DNA from: Lichenostomus cassidix
Lineage: Eukaryota > Chordata > Aves > Passeriformes > Meliphagidae
Length of the DNA stretch: 64,000 nucleotides
Direction: 5' to 3'
Assembly (NCBI GenBank): GCA_008360975.2
Contig: VLJF02000047.1
Coordinates: 1,926,169 to 1,990,168 of the forward strand
A program made the position numbers and the translations under genes. Below the pieces are notes generated by a model. That model did not search any database. It had not been told where the DNA came from and saw only the letters and a list, made by a program, of their open reading frames with translations. Position 1 is the stretch's first letter, and every line of letters begins with the position of its first letter. Of this stretch, positions 1 through 14,290 are shown one piece after another.

Positions 1-964
1 TAGGGTTTTAGGGCGTTAGGGTGTTAGGGTTTTAGGGAGTTAGGGATTTAGGCTGTTAGGGATTTAGGCTGTTAGGGTGTTAGGGTTTTAGGGTTTTAGG
101 CTGTTAGGGTTTTAGGCTGTTAGGCTGTTAGGGTTTTAGGCTGTTAGGCTTTTAGGGTTTTAGGGTTTTAGGGTTTTAGGCTGTTAGGGTTTTAGGGTTT
201 TAGGCTGTTAGGCTTTTAGGCTTTTAGTCTGTTAGGCTTTTAGGCTTTTAGTCTGTTAGGCTTTTAGGCTTTTAGGCTGTTAGGCTTTTAGGGAGTTAGG
301 CTGTTAGGCTTTTAGGCTGTTAGGCTTTTAGGCTGTCAGGCTGTTAGGGTTTTAGGGTTTTAGGCTGTTAGGGTTTTAGGGTTTTAGGCTGTTAGGGTTT
401 TAGGCTTTTAGGGAGTTAGGCTGTTAGGCTTTTAGGCTGTTAGGCTGTTAGGGTTTTAGGGTTTTAGGCTGTTAGCCTAAAAGCCTAACAGCCTAAAAGC
501 CTAACAGCCTAAAACCCTAACAGCCTAAAACCCTGTTAGGCTTTTAGGCTGTTAGGCTTTTAGGGTTTTAGCCTTTTAGGGAGTTAGGCTGTTAGGGTTT
601 TAGGGAGTTAGGCTGTTAGGGTTTTAGCCTTTTAGGGAGTTAGGCTGTTAGGGTGTTAGGGTTTTAGGCTGTTAGGCTGTTAGGGTTTTAGGCTTTCAGG
701 GAGTTAGGCTGTTAGGCTGTTAGGCTTTTAGGGTTTTAGGGAGTTAGGCTGTTAGGCTTTTAGGCTGTTAGGCTTTTAGGCTGTTAGGGAGTTAGGGTTT
801 TAGGGTGTTAGGGTTTTAGGCTGTTAGGGTTTTAGGCTGGTAGGGAGTTAGGGTTTTAGGCTGTTAGGGTTTTAGTCTGTTAGGGTTTTAGGGAGTTAGG
901 GTTTTAGGGTTTTAGGGAGTTAGGGTTTTAGGCTGTTTGTTAGGGAGTTAGGCTTTTAGGCTGT
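1..964 (+). repeat. Degenerate telomere-like octamer array
   Basis: The stretch divides almost without exception into 8-bp units ending in TTAGG, with variable first bases (GTTTTAGG, CTGTTAGG, GAGTTAGG, GTGTTAGG, CTTTTAGG). It is not the pure vertebrate hexamer TTAGGG. The G-rich strand lies on + and runs into the window; a normal left chromosome end would show the C-rich strand on +. This suggests an interstitial or degenerate block, or a contig placed in the wrong orientation. The block ends at an assembly gap. Confidence 0.9.
475..534 (-). repeat. Inverted patch inside the octamer array
   Basis: About seven and a half octamers appear here in the opposite orientation (CCTAAAAG, CCTAACAG, CCTAAAAC), with sharp junctions to the G-rich orientation on both sides. 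It is a short inversion or a fold-back duplication inside the array. Confidence 0.9.
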
Positions 965-1464
965 NNNNNNNNNNNNNNNNNNNNNNNNNNNNNNNNNNNN
1001 NNNNNNNNNNNNNNNNNNNNNNNNNNNNNNNNNNNNNNNNNNNNNNNNNNNNNNNNNNNNNNNNNNNNNNNNNNNNNNNNNNNNNNNNNNNNNNNNNNNN
1101 NNNNNNNNNNNNNNNNNNNNNNNNNNNNNNNNNNNNNNNNNNNNNNNNNNNNNNNNNNNNNNNNNNNNNNNNNNNNNNNNNNNNNNNNNNNNNNNNNNNN
1201 NNNNNNNNNNNNNNNNNNNNNNNNNNNNNNNNNNNNNNNNNNNNNNNNNNNNNNNNNNNNNNNNNNNNNNNNNNNNNNNNNNNNNNNNNNNNNNNNNNNN
1301 NNNNNNNNNNNNNNNNNNNNNNNNNNNNNNNNNNNNNNNNNNNNNNNNNNNNNNNNNNNNNNNNNNNNNNNNNNNNNNNNNNNNNNNNNNNNNNNNNNNN
1401 NNNNNNNNNNNNNNNNNNNNNNNNNNNNNNNNNNNNNNNNNNNNNNNNNNNNNNNNNNNNNNNN
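965..1464. other. Assembly gap of 500 N
   Basis: Exactly 500 unknown bases separate the octamer array from the satellite. The second gap in the window has the same length, so 500 is probably a scaffolding placeholder and not a measured distance. Confidence 1.
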
Positions 1465-1667
1465 ACAGATCCCAGGAAAAAACAGGTCTCCATCACGGGC
1501 CCTCAAAGTCCACTTCCAAGTAACTTACTTTGTACAGATCCCAGGAAAAAACAGGTCTCCATCACAGGCCCTCCAAGTCCACTTCCACGTCACTTACTTT
1601 GTACAGATCCCAGGAAAAAACAGGTCTCCATCACGGGCCCTCAAAGTCCACTTCCAAGTAACTTACT

Positions 1668-3270
1668 TTGTACAGATCCCAGGAAAAAACAGGTCTCCAT
1701 CACAGGCCCTCCAAGTCCACTTCCAGGTCACTTACTTTGTACACATCCCAGGAAAAACCAGGTCTCCATCACAGACCCTCCAAGTCCACTTCCAGGTCAC
1801 TTAGTTTGTACACATCCCAGGAAAACACACGTCTCCATCACGGGCCCTCCAAGTCCACCTCCAGGTCACTTATTTGTACAGATCGCAGAAAAAACCAGAT
1901 CGCCATCACAGGCCCTCCAAGTCCACCTCCACGCCACTTAATTTCTACAGACCGCGGGGCAATCCAGGTCTCCAGCACGAATGCTCCAAGTACACTTACA
2001 GGTCACTTACATTCTACGGACCGCGGGGCAATCCAGGTCTCCAGCATGGATGCCCGAAGTCCACTTCCAGGTCACTTACCTTGTACAGATCCCAGGAAAA
2101 AACAGATCTCCATCACAGGCCCTCCAAGTCCACCTCCACGCCACTTACTTTCTACGGACCGCGGGGCAATCCAGCTCTCCAGCACGGACGCTCCAAGTCC
2201 ACTTCCAGGTCACTTACTTTGTAAAGATCCCAGGAAAAACCAGGTCTCCATCACAGGCCCTCCAAGTCCACCTTTACGCCACTTACTTTCCACAGACCGC
2301 GGGGAAATCCAGGTCTCCAGCACGGACGCTCCAAGTCCACTTCCAGGTCACTTACCTTGCACAGATCCCACGAAAAACCAGGTCTCCATCACAGGCCCTC
2401 CAAGTCCACCTTTACGCCACTTACTTTCTACAGATCCCAGAAAAAACCAGGTCTCCATCATGGGCCCTCCAAGTCCACTTCCAGATCATTTACTTTGTAC
2501 AGATCCAGAAAAACCAGATCGCCATCACAGGCCCTCCAAGTCCACCTCCACGCCACTTGCTTTCAGCAGACCGCGGGGCAATCAGCTCTCCAGCAGGGGC
2601 GGCTCCAGTCCACTTCCAGGACACTGCTGTTGCAGATCCCCGGAAAAACCAGATCTCCATCACAGGCCCTCCAAGTCCACTTCCACGTCACTTACTTGGT
2701 ACAGATCCCACGAAAAAAAAGGTCTCCATCACACGCCCTCCAAGTCCACTTCCAGGTCACTTACTTTGTACAGATCCCAGGAAAAAAACAGGTCTCCATC
2801 ACGGGCCCTCCAAGTCCACTTTCAGGTCACTTACTTTGTACAGATCCCAGGAAAAAGCAGGTCTCCATCACGGGCCCTCCAAGTCCACTTCCAGATCACT
2901 TACTTTGTACAGATCCCAGAAAAAACCAGGTCTCCATCACGGGCGCTCCAAGTCCACTTCCAGGTCACTTACTTTGTACAGATCCCAGAAAAAACCAGGT
3001 CTCCAGCACGGGCCCTCCAAGTCCACTTCCAGGTCACTTACTTTGTACAGATCCCAGAAAAAACCAGGTCTCCATCATGGGCCCTCCACGTCCACTTCCA
3101 GGTCACTTACTTTGTACAGATCCCACAAAAAAACAGGTCTCCATCACAGGCCCTCCAAGTCCACTTCCAAGTAACTTACTTTGTACAGACCCCAGGAAAA
3201 AACAGGTCTCCAGCACAGGCCCTCAAAGTCCACTTCCAGTTCACCTACTTTGTACAGATCCCAGAAAAAC
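1668..3270 (+). repeat. Higher-order block b, copy 1
   Basis: Distinctive variant monomers here reappear at 12,680-14,290 (offset about 11,013-11,018) and at 17,086-18,695. The order of variants is shared over parts of the block, including a run of monomers with GATCCCACG before an A-run near 2,710. The inner part is rearranged relative to the other two copies. The block shows recent segmental amplification inside the satellite. Confidence 0.65.
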
Positions 3271-5879
3271 ACAGGTCTCCATCACAGGCCCTCCAAGTCC
3301 ACTTCCAGGTCACTTACTTTGTACAGATCCCAGGAAAAACCAGGTCTCCATCACGGGCCCTCCAAGTCCACTTCCAGATCACTTCCTTTGTACACATCCC
3401 AGAAAAAACCAGGTCTCCATCACGGGCCCTCCAAGTCCACTTCCAGGTCACTTACTTGGTACAGATCCCAGAAAAAAACAGATCTCCAGCATGGGCCCTC
3501 CAAGTCCACTTCCAGGTCACTTACTTTGTACAGATCCCAGAAAAAACCAGGTCTCCAGCATGGGCCCTCCAAGTCCACCTCCACGCCACTTACTTTCTAC
3601 AGACCGCAGGGAAATCCAGGTCTCCAGCACGAATACTCCAAGTCCACTTCCAGGTCACTTACATTCTACGGACCGCGGGGAACTCCAGGTCTCCAGCATG
3701 GACGCTCCAAGTCCACTTCCAGGTCACTTACATTCTACGGACCGCGGGGAAATCCAGGTCTCCAGCATGGACGCTCCAAGTCCACTTCCAGGTCACTTAC
3801 TTTGTACACATCCCAGGAAAAACCAGGTCTCCATCACAGGCCCTCCAAGTCCACTTCCAGGTCACTTACTTAGTACAGATCCCAGGAAAAACCAGCTCTC
3901 CATCACAGGCCCTCCAAGTCCACTTCCAGGTCACTTACTTTGCACAAATCCCAGACAAAAACACGACTCCATCACAATCCCTCCAAGTCCACCTCCACGC
4001 CACTTCCTTTCTACGGAGCGCGGCGCAATCCAGCTCTCCAGCACGGACGTTCCAAGACCACTTCCAGGTCACTTACTTTGTACACATCCCAGGAAAAACC
4101 AGGTCTCCATCACAGGCCCTCCAAGTCCACCTCCACGCCACTTACATTCCACAGACCGCAGGGAAATCCAGGTCTCCAGCACGGACGCTCCAAGTCCACT
4201 TCCAGGTCACTTACCTTGTACAGATCCCAGGAAAAACCAGGTCTCCATCACAGGCCCGCCAAGTCCACTTCCAGGTCACTTACTTTGTACAGATCCCAGA
4301 AAAAACCAGGTCTCCATCAGGGCCTCAGTCACTTCAGGTCACTTGCTGGCAGATCCCAGAAAAAACAGATCTCCATCACAGGCCCTCCAAGTCTACCTCC
4401 ACGCCACTTACTTTCCACAGACCGCGGGGAAATCCACGTCTCCAGCACGGACGCTCCAAATCCACTTCCAGGTCACTTACCTTGTACAGATCCCACGAAA
4501 AACCAGGTCTCCATCACAGGCCCCCCAAGTCCACTTCCAGGTCACTAACTTTGTACAGATCCCAGAAAAAACCAGATCGCCATCACAGGCCCTCCAAGTC
4601 CACCTCCACGCCACTTACTTTCTACAGACCGCGGGGCAATCCAGGTCTCCAGCACGAATGCTCCAAGTCCACTTCCAGGTCACTTACTCTCTACAGACCG
4701 CGGGGCAATCCAGGTCTCCAGCACGGACGCTCCAACTCCACTTCCAGGTCACTTACCTTGTACAGATCCCAGGAAAAAACAGATCTCCATCACAGGCCCT
4801 CCAAGTCCACCTCCACGCCACTTACTTTCTACGGACCGCGGGGCAATCCAGCTCTCCAGCACGGACGCTCCAAGACCACTTCCAGGTCACTGCTTTTCTA
4901 CGGACCGCGGGGCAATCCGGGTCTCAACCACGGACGCTCAAGTCCACTTCAGGTCACTTACCTTGTACAGATCCCAGGAAAAACCAGGTCTCCATCACAG
5001 GCCCTCCAAGTCCACCTCACGCCACTTACTTAGTACAGATCCCAGAAAAAACCAGGTCTCCATCACAGGCACTCCAGTCCACTTCCAGATCATTGCTTTG
5101 TACAGATCCCAGAAAAAACCAGGTCTCCATCACAGGCCCTCAAGTCCACTTCCGTCACTTACTTTGTACAGATCCCAGAAAAAAACAGGTCTCCATCACT
5201 GGCCCTCCAAGTCCACTTCCAGGTCACTTACTTTCTACGGACCGGGGGGCAATCCAGCTCTCCAGCACGGACGCCCCAAGTCCACTTCCAGGGCACTTAC
5301 TTTGTACACATCCCAGGAAAAAACAGGTCTGCATCACAGGCCCTCCAACTCCACCTCAACGCCACTTACTTTCCACAGACCGCGGGGAAATCCAGGTCTC
5401 CAGCACGGACGCTCCAAGTCCACTTCCAGGTCACTTACCCTGTACAGATCCCAGGAAAAAACAGGTCTCCATCACGGGCCCTCCAAGTCCACTTCCAGGT
5501 CACTTACTTTGTACAGATCCCAGAAAAAACAGGTCTCCATCACAGGCCCTCCAAGTCCACTTCCAAGTCACTTATTTGTACAGACCCCAGGAAAAAACAG
5601 GTCTCCAGCACAGGCCCTCAAAGTCCACTTCCAGTTCACTTACTTTGTACAGATCCCAGAAAAAAACAGGTCTCCAGCACAGGCCCTCCAAGTCTACTTC
5701 CACGCCACTTGCTCCACAGACATGGGAGCAATCAGCTCTCCAGCAGGGACGCTCCAAGTCCACTTCAGTCCTTACTTTGTACAGATCCCAGGAAAAACCA
5801 GATCTCCATCACAGGCCCTCCAAGTCCACTTCCCACATCACTTACTTGGTACAGATCACGTAAAAAAAAAAAAGGTCTC

Positions 5880-7600
5880 CATCACGGGCCCTCCAAGTGC
5901 ACTTCCAGGTCACTTACTTTGTACAGATCCCAGGAAAAACCAGGTCTCCATCACGGGCCCTCCAAGTCCACTTCCAGGTCACTTACTTTGTAAAGATCCC
6001 AGAAAAAACCAGGTCTCCATCACGGGCCCTCCAAGTCCACTTCCAGGTCACTTACATTGTACAGATCCCAGGAAAAAACAGGTCTCCATCACGGGCCCTC
6101 CAAGTCCACTTCCAGGTCACTTACTTTGTACAGATCCCAGAAAAAACCAGGTCTCCATCATGGGCCCTCCACGTCCACTTCCAGGTCACTTACTTTGTAC
6201 AGATCCCATAAAAAAACAGGTCTCCATCACAGGCCCTCCAAGTCCACTTCCAGGTCACTTACTTTGTACAGATCCCAGGAAAAACCAGATCTCCATCACG
6301 GGCTCTGCAAGTCCACTTCCACGTCACTTACTTTGTACAGATCCCAGGAAAAAACAGGTCTCCATCACAGGCCCTCCAAGTCCACTTCCAAGTAACTTAC
6401 TTTGTACAGACCCCAGGAAAAAACAGGTCTCCAGCACAGGCCCTCAAAGTCCACTTCCAGTTCACCTACTTTGTACAGATCCCAGAAAAAAACAGGTCTC
6501 CATCAGAGGCCCTCCAAGTCCACTTCCAGGTCACTTACCTTGTACAGATCCCAGGAAAAACCAGGTCTCCAGCATGGGCCCTCCAAGTCCACTTCCAGAT
6601 CACTTCCTTTGTACACATCCCAGAAAAAACCAGGTCTCCATCACGGGCCCTCCAAGTCCACCTCCACGCCACTTACTTTCTACAGATCCCAGAAAAAACC
6701 AGGTCTCCAGCATGGGCCCTCCAAGTCCACTTCCAGGTCACTTACTTTGTACAGATCCCAGGAAAAACCAGGTCTCCATCACAGGCCCTCCAAGTCCACT
6801 TCCACGCCACTTACTTTCTACGGACTGCGGGGCAATCCAGGTCTCCAGCACGGACGATCCAAGTCCACTTCCAGGTCACTTACCTTGTACAGATCCCAGG
6901 AAAAACCAGGTCTCCATCACAGGCCCTCCAAGTCCACCGCCACGCCACTTACTTTCTACAGACCGCGGGGAAATCCAGGTCTCCAGCATGGACGCTCCAA
7001 GTCCACTTCCAGGTTACTTACCTTGTACAGATCTCACGAAAAACCAGGTCTCCATCACAGGCCCTCCAAGTCCACTTCCAGGTCACTTATTTTGTACAGA
7101 TCCCAGGAAAAAACAGATCTCCATCACAGGCCCTCCAAGTCCACTTCCAGGTCACTTACCTTGTACAGATCCCAGGAAAAACCAGGTCTCCATCACAGGC
7201 CCTCCATGTCCACTTCCAGGTCACTTACCTTGTACAGATCCCAGGAAAAACCAGGTCTCCATCACAGGCCCTCCAAGTCCACTTCCAGGTCACTTACTTA
7301 GTACAGATCCCAGAAAAAAACAGGTCTCCATCAAAGGCCCTCCAAGTCCACTTCCAGGTCACTTACTTTGTACAGATCCCACAAAAAACCAGGTCTCCAT
7401 CACAGGCCCTCCAAGTCCACTTCCAGGTCACTTACTTTGTACAGATCCCAGGAAAAAACAGGTCTCCATCACAGGCCCTCCAAGTCCACTTCCAGATCAC
7501 TTACATTGTACAGATCCCAGGAAAAACCAGGTCTCCATCACGGGCCCTCCAAGTCCACTTCCAGGTCACTTAGTTTGTACACATCCCAGGAAAAAACAGA
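5880..7600 (+). repeat. Higher-order block a, copy 1
   Basis: The order and individual variants of about 25 monomers match those at 9,676-11,400 with a constant offset of 3,796-3,797 bp. About two monomers near 7,120-7,230 differ between the copies. This indicates a recent duplication or unequal exchange of a block of about 55 monomers. Confidence 0.8.
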
Positions 7601-9675
7601 TCTCGATCACAGGCCCTCCAAGTCCACCGCCACGCCACTTACTTTCTACAGACCGCGGGGAAATCCAGGTCTCCAGCATGGACGCTCCAAGTCCACTTCC
7701 AGGTTACTTACCTTGTACAGATCTCACGAAAAACCAGGTCTCCATCACAGGCCCTCCAAGTCCACTTCCAGGTCACTTATTTTGTACAGATCCCAGGAAA
7801 AAACAGATCTCCATCACAGGCCCTCCAAGTCCACTTCCAGGTCACTTATTTTGTACAGATCCCAGGAAAAAACAGATCTCCATCACAGGCCCTCCAAGTC
7901 CACCTCCACGCCACTTACTTTCTACGGACCGCGGGGCAATCCAGGTCTCCAGCACGGACGCTCCAAGTCCACTTCCAGGTCACTTACCTTGTACAGATCC
8001 CAGGAAAAACCAGGTCTCCATCACAGGCCCTCCAAGTCCACCTTTACGCCACTTACTTTCCACAGACCGCGGGGAAATCCAGGTCTCCAGCACGGACGCT
8101 CCAAGTCCACTTCCAGGTCACTTACCTTGTACAGATCCCAGAAAAAACCAGATCTCCATCACAGGCCCTCCAAGTCCACCTCCACGCCACTTACTTTCTA
8201 CAGACCGCGGGGCAATCCAGGTCTCCAGCACGAATGCTCCAAGTCCACTTACAGGTCACTTACATTCTACGGACCACGGGGCAATCCAGATCTCCAGCAT
8301 GGATGCCCCAAGTCCACTTCCAGGTCACTTACTTTGTACAGATCCCAGGAAAAAACAGATCTCCATCACAGGCCCTCCAAGTCCACCTCCACGCCACTTA
8401 CTTTCTACGGACCGCGGGGCAATCCAGCTCTCCAGCACGGACGCTCCAAGACCACTTCCAGGTCACTTACTTTGTAAAGATCCCAGGAAAACCAGATCTC
8501 CATCACAGGCCCTCCAAGTCCACTTTTAGGTCACTTACTTTGTACAGATCCCAGAAAAAACCAGATTGCCATCACAGGCCCTCGAAGTCCACTTCCAGGT
8601 CACTTACTTTCTACGGACCGCGGGGAAATCCAGGTCTCCAGCATGGACGCTCCAAGTCCACTTCCAGGTCACTTACTTTCTACGGACCGCGGGGCAATCC
8701 AGGTCTCCAGCACGGACGCTCCAAGTCCACTTCCAGGTCACTTACCTTGTACAGATCCCAGGAAAAACCAGGTCTCCATCACAGGCCCTCCAAGTCCACC
8801 TCTACGCCACTTACTTAGTACAGATCCCAGAAAAAACCAGGTCTCCATCACAGGCACTCCAAGTCCACTTCCAGATCATTTACTTTGTACAGATCCCAGA
8901 AAAAACCAGGTCTCCATCACAGGCCCTCCAAGTCCACTTCCAGGTCACTTACTTTGTACAGATCCCAGAAAAAAACAGGTCTCCATCACAGGCCCTCCAA
9001 GTCCACTTCCAGGTCACTTACTTTCTACGGGCCGCGGGGCAATCCAGCTCTCCAGCACGGACGCTCCAATTCCACTTCCAGGTCACTTACTTTGTACAGA
9101 TCCCAGGAAAAAACAGGTCTGCATCACAGGCCCTCCAACTCCACCTCCACGCCACTTACATTCCACAGACCGCGGGGAAATCCAGGTCTCCAGCACGGAC
9201 GCTCCAAGTCCACTTCCACGTCACTTACTTTGTACACATCCCAGGAAAAAACAGGTCTCCATCACGGGCCCTCCAAGTCCACTTCCAGGTCACTTACTTT
9301 GTACAGATCCCAGAAAAAACCAGGTCTCCATCAGAGGCCCTACAAGTCCACTTCCAGGTCACTTACTTTGTACACATCCCAGGAAAACACAGGTCTCCAT
9401 CACGGGCCCTCCAAGTCCACTTCCAGGTCACTTACTTTGTACAGATCCCAGAAAAAACCAGATCGCCATCACAGGCCCTCCAAGTCCACCTCCACGCCAC
9501 TTACTTTCCACAGACCGCGGGGCAATCCAGCTCTCCAGCAGGGACGCTCCAAGTCCACTTCCAGGTCACTTACTTTGTACAGATCCCAGGAAAAACCAGA
9601 TCTCCATCACAGGCCCTCCAAGTCCACTTCCACATCACTTACTTGGTACAGATCCCAGTAAAAAAAAAAGGTCTC

Positions 9676-11400
9676 CATCACGGGCCCTCCAAGTGCACTT
9701 CCAGGTCACTTACTTTGTACAGATCCCAGGAAAAACCAGGTCTCCATCACGGGCCCTCCAAGTCCACTTCCAGATCACTTACTTTGTACAGATGCCAGAA
9801 AAAACCAGGTCTCCATCACGGGCCCTCCAAGTCCACTTCCAGGTCACTTACTTTGTGCAGATCCCAGAAAAAACCAGGTCTCCAGCATGGGCCCTCCAAG
9901 TCCACTTCCAGGTCACTTACTTTGTACAGATCCCAGAAAAAACCAGGTCTCCATCATGGGCCCTCCACGTCCACTTCCAGGTCACTTACTTTGTACAGAT
10001 CCCATAAAAAAACAGGTCTCCATCACAGGCCCTCCAAGTCCACTTCCAGGTCACTTACTTTGTACAGATCCCAGGAAAAACCAGATCTCCATCACGGGCT
10101 CTGCAAGTCCACTTCCACGTCACTTACTTTGTACAGATCCCAGGAAAAAACAGGTCTCCATCACAGGCCCTCCAAGTCCACTTCCAAGTAACTTACTTTG
10201 TACAGACCCCAGGAAAAAACAGGTCTCCAGCACAGGCCCTCAAAGTCCACTTCCAGTTCACCTACTTTGTACAGATCCCAGAAAAAAACAGGTCTCCATC
10301 AGAGGCCCTCCAAGTCCACTTCCAGGTCACTTACCTTGTACAGATCCCAGGAAAAACCAGGTCTCCAGCATGGGCCCTCCAAGTCCACTTCCAGATCACT
10401 TCCTTTGTACACATCCCAGAAAAAACCAGGTCTCCATCACGGGCCCTCCAAGTCCACCTCCACGCCACTTACTTTCTACAGATCCCAGAAAAAACCAGGT
10501 CTCCAGCATGGGCCCTCCAAGTCCACTTCCAGGTCACTTACTTTGTACAGATCCCAGGAAAAACCAGGTCTCCATCACAGGCCCTCCAAGTCCACTTCCA
10601 CGCCACTTACTTTCTACGGACTGCGGGGCAATCCAGGTCTCCAGCACGGACGATCCAAGTCCACTTCCAGGTCACTTACCTTGTACAGATCCCAGGAAAA
10701 ACCAGGTCTCCATCACAGGCCCTCCAAGTCCACCGCCACGCCACTTACTTTCTACAGACCGCGGGGAAATCCAGGTCTCCAGCATGGACGCTCCAAGTCC
10801 ACTTCCAGGTTACTTACCTTGTACAGATCTCACGAAAAACCAGGTCTCCATCACAGGCCCTCCAAGTCCACTTCCAGGTCACTTATTTTGTACAGATCCC
10901 AGGAAAAAACAGATCTCCATCACAGGCCCTCCAAGTCCACCTCCACGCCACTTACTTTCTACGGACCGCGGGGCAATCCAGGTCTCCAGCACGGACGCTC
11001 CAAGTCCACTTCCAGGTCACTTACCTTGTACAGATCCCAGGAAAAACCAGGTCTCCATCACAGGCCCTCCAAGTCCACTTCCAGGTCACTTACTTAGTAC
11101 AGATCCCAGAAAAAAACAGGTCTCCATCAAAGGCCCTCCAAGTCCACTTCCAGGTCACTTACTTTGTACAGATCCCACAAAAAACCAGGTCTCCATCACA
11201 GGCCCTCCAAGTCCACTTCCAGGTCACTTACTTTGTACAGATCCCAGGAAAAAACAGGTCTCCATCACAGGCCCTCCAAGTCCACTTCCAGATCACTTAC
11301 ATTGTACAGATCCCAGGAAAAACCAGGTCTCCATCACGGGCCCTCCAAGTCCACTTCCAGGTCACTTAGTTTGTACACATCCCAGGAAAAAACAGATCTC
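9676..11400 (+). repeat. Higher-order block a, copy 2
   Basis: Second copy of the block at 5,880-7,600, offset 3,796-3,797 bp, nearly identical apart from about two exchanged monomers around 10,916-11,025. Confidence 0.8.
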
Positions 11401-12679
11401 GATCACAGGCCCTCCAAGTCCACTTCCAGGTCACTTACTTTGTACAGATCCCAGAAAAAACCAGATTGCCATCACAGGCCCTCCAAGTCCACCTCCACGC
11501 CACTTACTTTCTACAGACCGCAGGGAAATCCAGGTCTCCAGCACGAATACTCCAAGTCCACTTCCAGGTCACTTACTTTGTACAGACCGCGGGGCAATCC
11601 AGGTCTCCAGCATGGACGCTCCAAGTCCAATTCCACGTCACTTACTTTGTACAGATCCCAGGAAAAAACAGATCTCCATCACAGGCCCTCCAAGTCCACC
11701 TCCACGCCACTTACTTTCTACGGACCGCGGGGCAATCCAGCTCTCCAGCACGGACGCTCCAAGACCACTTCCAGGTCACTTACTTTGTAAAGATCCCAGG
11801 AAAAACCAGGTCTCCATCACAGGCCCTCCAAGTCCACCTTTACGCCACTTACTTTCCACAGACCGCGGGGAAATCCAGGTCTCCAGCACGGACGCTCCAA
11901 GTCCACTTCCAGGTCACTTACCTTGTACAGATCCCACGAAAAACCAGGTCTCCATCACAGGCCCTCCAAGTCCACCTCCACGGCACTTACTTTCTACAGA
12001 TCCCAGAAAAAACCAGGTCTCCATCACGGGCCCTCCAAGTCCACTTCCAGATCATTTACTTTGTACAGATCCCAGAAAAAACCAGGTCTCCATCACGGGC
12101 CCTCCAAGTCCACTTCCAGGTCACTTACTTTGTACAGATCCCAGAAAAAACCAGGTCTCCATCACACGCCCTCCAAGTCCACTTCCAGGTCACATATTTG
12201 TACAACTGCCAGGAAAAACCAGGTCGCCATCACAGGCCCTCCAACTCCACCTCCACGCCACTTACTTTCTACGGACCGCGGGGCAATCCAGGTCTCCAGC
12301 ATGGATGCTCCAAGTCCACGTCCAGGTCACTTACTTTGTACACATCCCAGGAAAAACCAGATCTCCATCACGGGCCCTCCAAGTCCACTTCCAGGTCACT
12401 TACTTTGTACAGATCCCAGGAAAAAACAGGTCTCCATCACAGGCCCTCCAAGTCCACTTCCACGTCACTTACTTTGTACAGATCCCAGGAAAAAACAGGT
12501 CTCCATCACGGGCCCTCAAAGTCCACTTCCAAGTAACTTACTTTGTACAGATCCCAGGAAAAAACAGGTCTCCATCACAGGCCCTCCAAGTCCACTTCCA
12601 CGTCACTTACTTTGTACAGATCCCAGGAAAAACCAGGTCTCCATCACGGGCCCTCAAAGTCCACTTCCAAGTAACTTAC

Positions 12680-14290
12680 TTTGTACAGATCCCAGGAAAA
12701 AACAGGTCTCCATCACAGGCCCTCCAAGTCCACTTCCAGGTCACTTACTTTGTACACATCCCAGGAAAAACCAGGTCTCCATCACAGACCCTCCAAGTCC
12801 ACTTCCAGGTCACTTAGTTTGTACACATCCCAGGAAAACACACGTCTCCATCACGGGCCCTCCAAGTCCACTTCCAGGTCACTTACTTTGTACAGATCCC
12901 AGAAAAAAACAGATCTCCATCACAGGCCCTCCAAGTCCACCTCCACACCACTTACTTTCTACAGACCGCGGGGCAATCCAGGTCTCAAGCACGAATGCTC
13001 CAAGTCCACTTACAGGTCACTTACATTCTACGGACCGCGGGGAAATCCAGGTCTCCAGCATGGATGCCCCAAGTCCACTTCCAGGTCACTTACTTTGTAC
13101 AGATCCCAGGAAAAAACAGATCTCCATCACAGGCCCTCCAAGTCCACCTCCACGCCACTTACTTTCTACGGACCGCGGGGCAATCCAGCTCTCCAGCACG
13201 GACGCTCCAAGACCACTTCCAGGTCACTTACTTTGTAAAGATCCCAGGAAAACCAGGTCTCCATCACAGGCCCTCCAAGTCCACCTTTACGCCACTTACT
13301 TTCCACAAACCGCGGGGAAATCCAGGTCTCCAGCACGGACGCTCCAAGTCCACTTCCAGGTCACTTACTTTGTACAGATCCCAGAAAAAACCAGGTCTCC
13401 ATCAGAGGCCCTACAAGTCCACTTCCAGGTCACTTAGTTTGTACACATCCCAGGAAAAACCAGGTCTCCATCACGGGCCCTCCAAGTCCACTTCCAGGTC
13501 ACTTACTTTGTACAGATGCCAGAAAAAACCAGATCGCCATCACAGGCCCTCCAAGTCCACCTCCACGCCACTTACTTTCCACAGACCGCGGGGCAATCCA
13601 GCTCTCCAGCAGGGACGCTCCAAGTCCACTTCCAGGACACTTACTTTGTACAGATCCCAGGAAAAACCAGATCTCCATCACAGGCCCTCCAAGTCCACTT
13701 CCACGTCACTTACTTGGTACAGATCCCACGAAAAAAAAGGTCTCCATCACACGCCCTCCAAGTCCACTTCCAGGTCACTTACTTTGTACAGATCCCAGGA
13801 AAAAAACAGGTCTCCATCACGGGCCCTCCAAGTCCACTTTCAGGTCACTTACTTTGTACAGATCCCAGGAAAAAGCAGGTCTCCATCACGGGCCCTCCAA
13901 GTCCACTTCCAGATCACTTACTTTGTACAGATCCCAGAAAAAACCAGGTCTCCATCACGGGCGCTCCAAGTCCACTTCCAGGTCACTTACTTTGTACAGA
14001 TCCCAGAAAAAACCAGGTCTCCAGCACGGGCCCTCCAAGTCCACTTCCAGGTCACTTACTTTGTACAGATCCCAGAAAAAACCAGGTCTCCATCATGGGC
14101 CCTCCACGTCCACTTCCAGGTCACTTACTTTGTACAGATCCCACAAAAAAACAGGTCTCCATCACAGGCCCTCCAAGTCCACTTCCAAGTAACTTACTTT
14201 GTACAGACCCCAGGAAAAAACAGGTCTCCAGCACAGGCCCTCAAAGTCCACTTCCAGTTCACCTACTTTGTACAGATCCCAGAAAAACAC
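12680..14290 (+). repeat. Higher-order block b, copy 2
   Basis: Matches 17,086-18,695 with a constant offset of 4,405-4,406 bp, and parts of 1,668-3,270. The block contains the marker monomers with an extra A-run (near 13,730) and the GCAGGGACGCTCC variant (near 13,610). The copies diverge just after 14,290 and 18,695. Confidence 0.8.

Noticed and set aside
1..964. Plant (TTTAGGG) or algal (TTTTAGGG) telomere
   Set aside because: TTTTAGGG words occur, but as one of several octamer variants in a degenerate array. The rest of the window has vertebrate-type promoter and retroviral features.
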